Origin: Pseudomonas frederiksbergensis
GTDB lineage: Bacteria > Pseudomonadota > Gammaproteobacteria > Pseudomonadales > Pseudomonadaceae
Direction of reading: 5' to 3'
NCBI RefSeq assembly: GCF_003732275.1
Contig: NZ_MOBM01000010.1
Location: 1 to 64,000, forward strand
DNA length: 64,000 nucleotides
The position numbers and the translations under genes are program-made. The notes under the pieces were generated by a model. The model did not search any database, was not told the DNA's origin, and was given only the letters and a program-made list of their open reading frames with translations. Shown here piece by piece: positions 60,464 to 64,000 of this stretch; the stretch's first letter is position 1; the number at the start of each line of letters is the position of its first letter.

Positions 60464-63400
60464 ATGAACGCCCTCCGACACTTTCGCTGCCTGAAAAGCC
60501 TGCTGTTGCTGGGGCTTGGCCTATGGGTGTCGTATGTCAGTGCCCAGCCGCAAACCTTGACCTTGCTGAGTCGTTCCCACGCGCAAGAGTCTACGGTCAA
60601 GCTGTCGGAGGCCGATTCACGCTGGCTGCAGCAAAAGGGCCGGTTGGTGCTTGCCATCTCTGCCCCGGATTATCCCCCCTTCGACATCACTACCACGGGC
60701 CATGCGTTGGAGGGGGTTACGGCGGACTACGCCGGTTTGCTCAAACAGCTTTTGCAGGTGGAGATCGACGTTCAACGCTACGGGTCGCGAGAAGAGGCCG
60801 TCCAGGCGCTCAAACTAGGGACGGCTGACCTGCTGGGAACGGCTAATAGTTATGAGGCACAGGATCCGCAGCTACAGAAGTCCAGCGCCTATGCCGTCGA
60901 TCAACCGGTACTGGTGACCCGCACCGATTCGCCTCACACGCTGACCCCGGCACTGGCCGGCAAGCGCCTGGCGATGCTGTACCACTACTTGCCCGAGCAA
61001 TATGTGCAGCAGTTTTATCCCGAGGCACGGGTCGAGCTCTTTCCTTCGACGCTGGGGGCGGTGGGGGCCGTGGCGTTCGGTCAGGCGGATGTCTATCTGG
61101 GCGATGCGATCAGCGCCCAATACCTGATCAGCAAAAACTACCTGAACAACGTCCAGCTGGCCGATTTTTCTTCCATGGAGCCCGGCCGTTTCGCCTTTGC
61201 CGTGGCCCGCGATAATCGCCGGTTGTTGCGTATCGTCAACCAGGCGCTGACGGCGATCACGACCAATGAACAAATGAATATCTTGCGCCGCTGGGGTGGT
61301 GGAGGCGCCTCTATTTCGGGCACTCAGCCATTGCATTTCAGCGTGACCGAGCAGCATTGGCTCAAGCAGCATCCGCATTTGAGGGTGGCGATCAATGAAA
61401 ATCTGATGCCGATTTCCTTCTTCGACAGCGAAGGCAGGTTTCGCGGTATTGGCGCTGATGTATTGGAGAAAATCAGCCTGCGCACAGGCTTGACGTTCGA
61501 CATACGACCGACAAAGTCCGTCGCTGAAATGTTCGAGTGGATCAGGACCGGGCAGATCGATCTGGTGGCAGGCATCAGCCCCAGCATCGAACGTGAAGCC
61601 GAGTTGCAGTTCACTCGCCCGTTTCTGACCAGCCCGAATGTACTGGTAACTCGCGCAGAGCCGGGCAGCCCCGTGACGCTTGATGACATGGCCGGCAAAA
61701 CCCTGGCCGTTACCCAGGGCAACAGTGCCGGCGAATTCATCCGTCAGCATTTTCCGCAGATCCGGCTGGTCAATGCACCGTTGACGGCAGATGCGATGGA
61801 AATGGTCGCCCAAGGCAAGGCTGACGGCGGTATCAATTCGTTGATCGGCGCCCGTTACATGATTTCCCGGCTGTATCGCGGTCGTCTGCAAGTGACAAGC
61901 ACCGTTGGCGTCGATCCCGCTCGCAGCACGCTGGCGACCGGTCGGGACGCCCCCGAGCTGCATTCGATACTGGACAAGGCGCTGCTCAGTATCGCCCCCG
62001 AAGAGATCGACGAGATGACTCAGTATTGGCGCAATGACCTGATGCTGGAGGAAAGCTACTGGCTGCGTCATCGCCAACAAATTCTCCAGGCCTTCGTCGT
62101 GGCCGGCGCCTTGTTGCTGCTCGCCCTGGCCTGGATCGTCTGGCAGCGTCGGCAGATTCGTCAGCGTCAGCAGTGGCTCAAACAATTGCAGGACGCCAAG
62201 GACGCCGCCGACGATGCCAACCGGGCCAAGACCACATTCCTGGCCACCATGAGCCATGAGATCCGCACGCCGATGAATGCACTGCTCGGCATGCTTGAAC
62301 TGGCGCTGAAACGGGCAGACGAGGGCATTACCGACCGCGCGGCCATCGAGGTGGCGTCAAATGCCGGGCAGCAGTTGCTGGCATTGATCGGCGACATTCT
62401 GGACATCGCCCGTATCGAGTCCGGGCATCTGTCGCTGTCGCCGGAGCGGGCCAATTTGCAGGCGCTGGTAGTGTCGGTGTGCCGGGTCTTTGAAGGCTTG
62501 GCACGGCAGAAGAATCTGCAGTGGCGGGTCGAACTGGACGAGCACAGCGACCGTGATGTGCTGGTCGACCCCACGCGTTTCAAACAGGTGCTCTCCAATC
62601 TACTGAGCAATGCAATCAAGTTCACCCACGAAGGCGAGGTCAGTCTGAGCATGCGGATTGTGCCCGCGCCGCCTGACCGTCTCGTGGCCAGTGTGCGCAT
62701 CGAGGACAGCGGCATCGGTATCAGCGCCTTTGACCAACAACGACTGTTCAGCCCTTTCGTGCAGGCCGGGAACAGTCAGCAATCAGGCCGACAGGGTTCC
62801 GGTCTGGGGCTGGCGATCAGTCGCACGTTGTGTGAAATGATGGGTGGTCGCTTGCAGCTCAACAGCCTTCTGGGGCGTGGCACCCGGGTGGACATCAGCC
62901 TTGAGCTGGTCGCATTGCACACGTTGCCCGTCATTGAAATGTCGGGGAGTGAATCACAGTTAAAGACCCGCCCTCTGACGATTCTGGTGGTCGATGATTA
63001 CCCGGCCAATCGGTTGTTGCTTTCGCGGCAACTGAGTTATCTGGGGCACCACGTTCGGGTCGCGGAGGACGGTCAGCAAGGTTTCAAGCAATGGCGTGAA
63101 CACACCTTCGATCTGGTCATCACCGACTGCAACATGCCGGTGGTCAGCGGTTATGAACTGGCGGGTGCGATCCGCGATGAGGAACGCTTTGAAGTGGGGC
63201 AACCGACCGTGATTCTGGGCTTCACCGCCAATGCGCAAGCCGAGGTGAAAACCCGTTGTATTGAAGCAGGTATGGACGATTGCCTGTTTAAACCGATTCG
63301 ATTGGTCGACCTGAGTACATGGCTGGCCACGAGATTTTCCAGCGAACCGGCAGACGCGACCGAAGGGCTTTCCATGGTCGAAATCGATTTAAGCGGGCTG

Positions 63401-63703
63401 CAGCGATACACAGGGGCCGACTATGAACTGATCACCCAACTGTTGCGCGACCTGGCCGTGACCAACCGCGATGATCGCGAACGCCTGCTGCAAGAACATG
63501 CCAGCGGCAATCACCATGGCTTGCAGGACCTGGCACATCGCATCAAGGGCGGGGCGCAGATGGTCCGGGCGCTGAGCCTGGTCGAGTGTTGCGAACAACT
63601 GGAGCGTGCATGTGGCAAGGGCGATGCCGCATTGATTGACGTAGCCGTCGATCAGTTGCATCAAGCCATGACGCGCCTGGATCACAGTCTTGAGCAGGGC
63701 TGA
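60464..63703 (+). CDS. BvgS/EvgS-like hybrid sensor histidine kinase
   Basis: Protein of 1079 residues. It has an N-terminal signal (to about 26), two tandem periplasmic venus-flytrap (SBP3) domains (about 50-275 and 290-525), and one membrane helix (about 546-566, VVAGALLLLALAWIVW). HisKA with His597 (ATMSHEIRTPMN) and a HATPase (LSNLLSNAIKF, GSGLGLAISRTL) follow. A receiver with Asp near 888 (LVITDCNMPVVSG) and a C-terminal Hpt domain (LAHRIKGGAQMV, His near 1025) complete it. No PAS domain lies between membrane helix and HisKA, unlike BvgS. It starts directly after the LuxR-type regulator, so the two form one operon. The ligand is unknown; paired SBP3 domains suggest small polar solutes. 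Confidence 0.92.
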   Translation: MNALRHFRCLKSLLLLGLGLWVSYVSAQPQTLTLLSRSHAQESTVKLSEADSRWLQQKGRLVLAISAPDYPPFDITTTGHALEGVTADYAGLLKQLLQVEIDVQRYGSREEAVQALKLGTADLLGTANSYEAQDPQLQKSSAYAVDQPVLVTRTDSPHTLTPALAGKRLAMLYHYLPEQYVQQFYPEARVELFPSTLGAVGAVAFGQADVYLGDAISAQYLISKNYLNNVQLADFSSMEPGRFAFAVARDNRRLLRIVNQALTAITTNEQMNILRRWGGGGASISGTQPLHFSVTEQHWLKQHPHLRVAINENLMPISFFDSEGRFRGIGADVLEKISLRTGLTFDIRPTKSVAEMFEWIRTGQIDLVAGISPSIEREAELQFTRPFLTSPNVLVTRAEPGSPVTLDDMAGKTLAVTQGNSAGEFIRQHFPQIRLVNAPLTADAMEMVAQGKADGGINSLIGARYMISRLYRGRLQVTSTVGVDPARSTLATGRDAPELHSILDKALLSIAPEEIDEMTQYWRNDLMLEESYWLRHRQQILQAFVVAGALLLLALAWIVWQRRQIRQRQQWLKQLQDAKDAADDANRAKTTFLATMSHEIRTPMNALLGMLELALKRADEGITDRAAIEVASNAGQQLLALIGDILDIARIESGHLSLSPERANLQALVVSVCRVFEGLARQKNLQWRVELDEHSDRDVLVDPTRFKQVLSNLLSNAIKFTHEGEVSLSMRIVPAPPDRLVASVRIEDSGIGISAFDQQRLFSPFVQAGNSQQSGRQGSGLGLAISRTLCEMMGGRLQLNSLLGRGTRVDISLELVALHTLPVIEMSGSESQLKTRPLTILVVDDYPANRLLLSRQLSYLGHHVRVAEDGQQGFKQWREHTFDLVITDCNMPVVSGYELAGAIRDEERFEVGQPTVILGFTANAQAEVKTRCIEAGMDDCLFKPIRLVDLSTWLATRFSSEPADATEGLSMVEIDLSGLQRYTGADYELITQLLRDLAVTNRDDRERLLQEHASGNHHGLQDLAHRIKGGAQMVRALSLVECCEQLERACGKGDAALIDVAVDQLHQAMTRLDHSLEQG

Positions 63704-63730
63704 GGTTTGATTTCTCGTCTATCGCCTGCC

Positions 63731-64000
63731 TCAAGCGATGTCACTGTGACTGAATTCCTCACCGAGAAAGTCGATCAAGGTCCGCACTGACGGCAACAAT
63801 CCGCGTCGTGAGGGGAAGATCGCATGCACGATCCCGCACTTGGGTGTCCAGCCCGGCACCAGTTCCACCAGTCGGCCGGCGGCAATGTCATCACGCACCA
63901 CCACGCTAGGCAGGTGGGCGATGCCGATGCCGGCGAGCACCGCGTGACGCAAGGCCAGCAAGTCGTCGGTGACCATCCGCGGGGTATGACGAATCAGCGC
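63731..64000 (-). CDS. LysR-family transcriptional regulator (C-terminal part)
   Basis: The open frame runs off the right edge of the window; about 89 C-terminal residues are visible. AVLAGIGIAHLPSVVVRDDIAAGRLVELVPGW and a C-terminal FPSRRGLLPSVRTLIDFLGEEF are typical of the LysR effector-binding domain, of the CrgA/DsdC-like kind. The DNA-binding part lies beyond the window. It is convergent with the hybrid kinase gene, 27 bases apart. Confidence 0.88.
   Translation of the reverse strand, partial: ALIRHTPRMVTDDLLALRHAVLAGIGIAHLPSVVVRDDIAAGRLVELVPGWTPKCGIVHAIFPSRRGLLPSVRTLIDFLGEEFSHSDIA

Overview
The window comes from a fluorescent Pseudomonas of the P. fluorescens group. Support for this: GC-rich codon use, a 5S rRNA of Pseudomonas type, tandem RsmX regulatory RNAs, many REP/REPIN repeats of the P. 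fluorescens kind (core GTGGGAGCGRGCYTGCTCGCGA), and a nearly complete pyoverdine (pseudobactin) locus.

Positions 1-13 kb are ordinary chromosome. They hold the tail of an rRNA operon (5S and terminator), a penicillin-binding protein 2 paralogue, small stress or enzyme genes (DUF1652, LprI-like, GFA-type, ADP-ribosylglycohydrolase, SRPBCC), two tandem rsmX sRNA genes, an isonitrile-hydratase gene divergent from a GlxA-type AraC regulator, an alpha/beta hydrolase, a BRCT protein with an unknown partner, a DUF6124-like gene with a structured leader, and a GH15 glycosidase.

Positions 13-40 kb are the peptide half of the siderophore locus: pvdG thioesterase, a SyrP-like aspartyl beta-hydroxylase, three NRPS genes and an esterase-like hydrolase. 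Read by eye, the adenylation pockets and epimerase domains predict Lys - D-OHAsp - Ala - D-(allo)Thr - Ala - D-(OH)Orn. As I recall it, this is the peptide of pseudobactin B10. The last NRPS ends in an epimerase-like domain and has no thioesterase.

Positions 40-42 kb hold a second DUF6124 gene with the same leader architecture, a nucleotidyltransferase-like gene, and two copies of a 189-bp REPIN-containing block.

Positions 42-59 kb hold the uptake, maturation and export half: fpvA receptor, pvdE exporter, pvdO/pvdN/pvdM/pvdP periplasmic maturation enzymes, pvdR-pvdT-opmQ efflux pump, the ECF sigma gene fpvI and the ornithine hydroxylase gene pvdA. Seven promoters carry an iron-starvation (PvdS) box: six exact TAAAT-N16-CGT and one TAATT variant, all with 16-bp spacing. 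Fur-like boxes lie before fpvI and fpvA. The genes pvdL, pvdH, pvdS, pvdQ and fpvR are not in the window.

Positions 59-64 kb hold a BvgAS/EvgAS-like phosphorelay (degenerate receiver protein, LuxR-type regulator, hybrid sensor kinase) and the C-terminal part of a LysR regulator cut by the window end.

How it works together: PvdA makes N5-hydroxyornithine. The NRPSs build the peptide on a chromophore precursor made elsewhere, and the SyrP-like enzyme hydroxylates Asp. PvdE moves the precursor to the periplasm, PvdM/N/O/P mature it, and PvdRT-OpmQ exports it. FpvA takes up the ferric form and presumably signals to FpvI.
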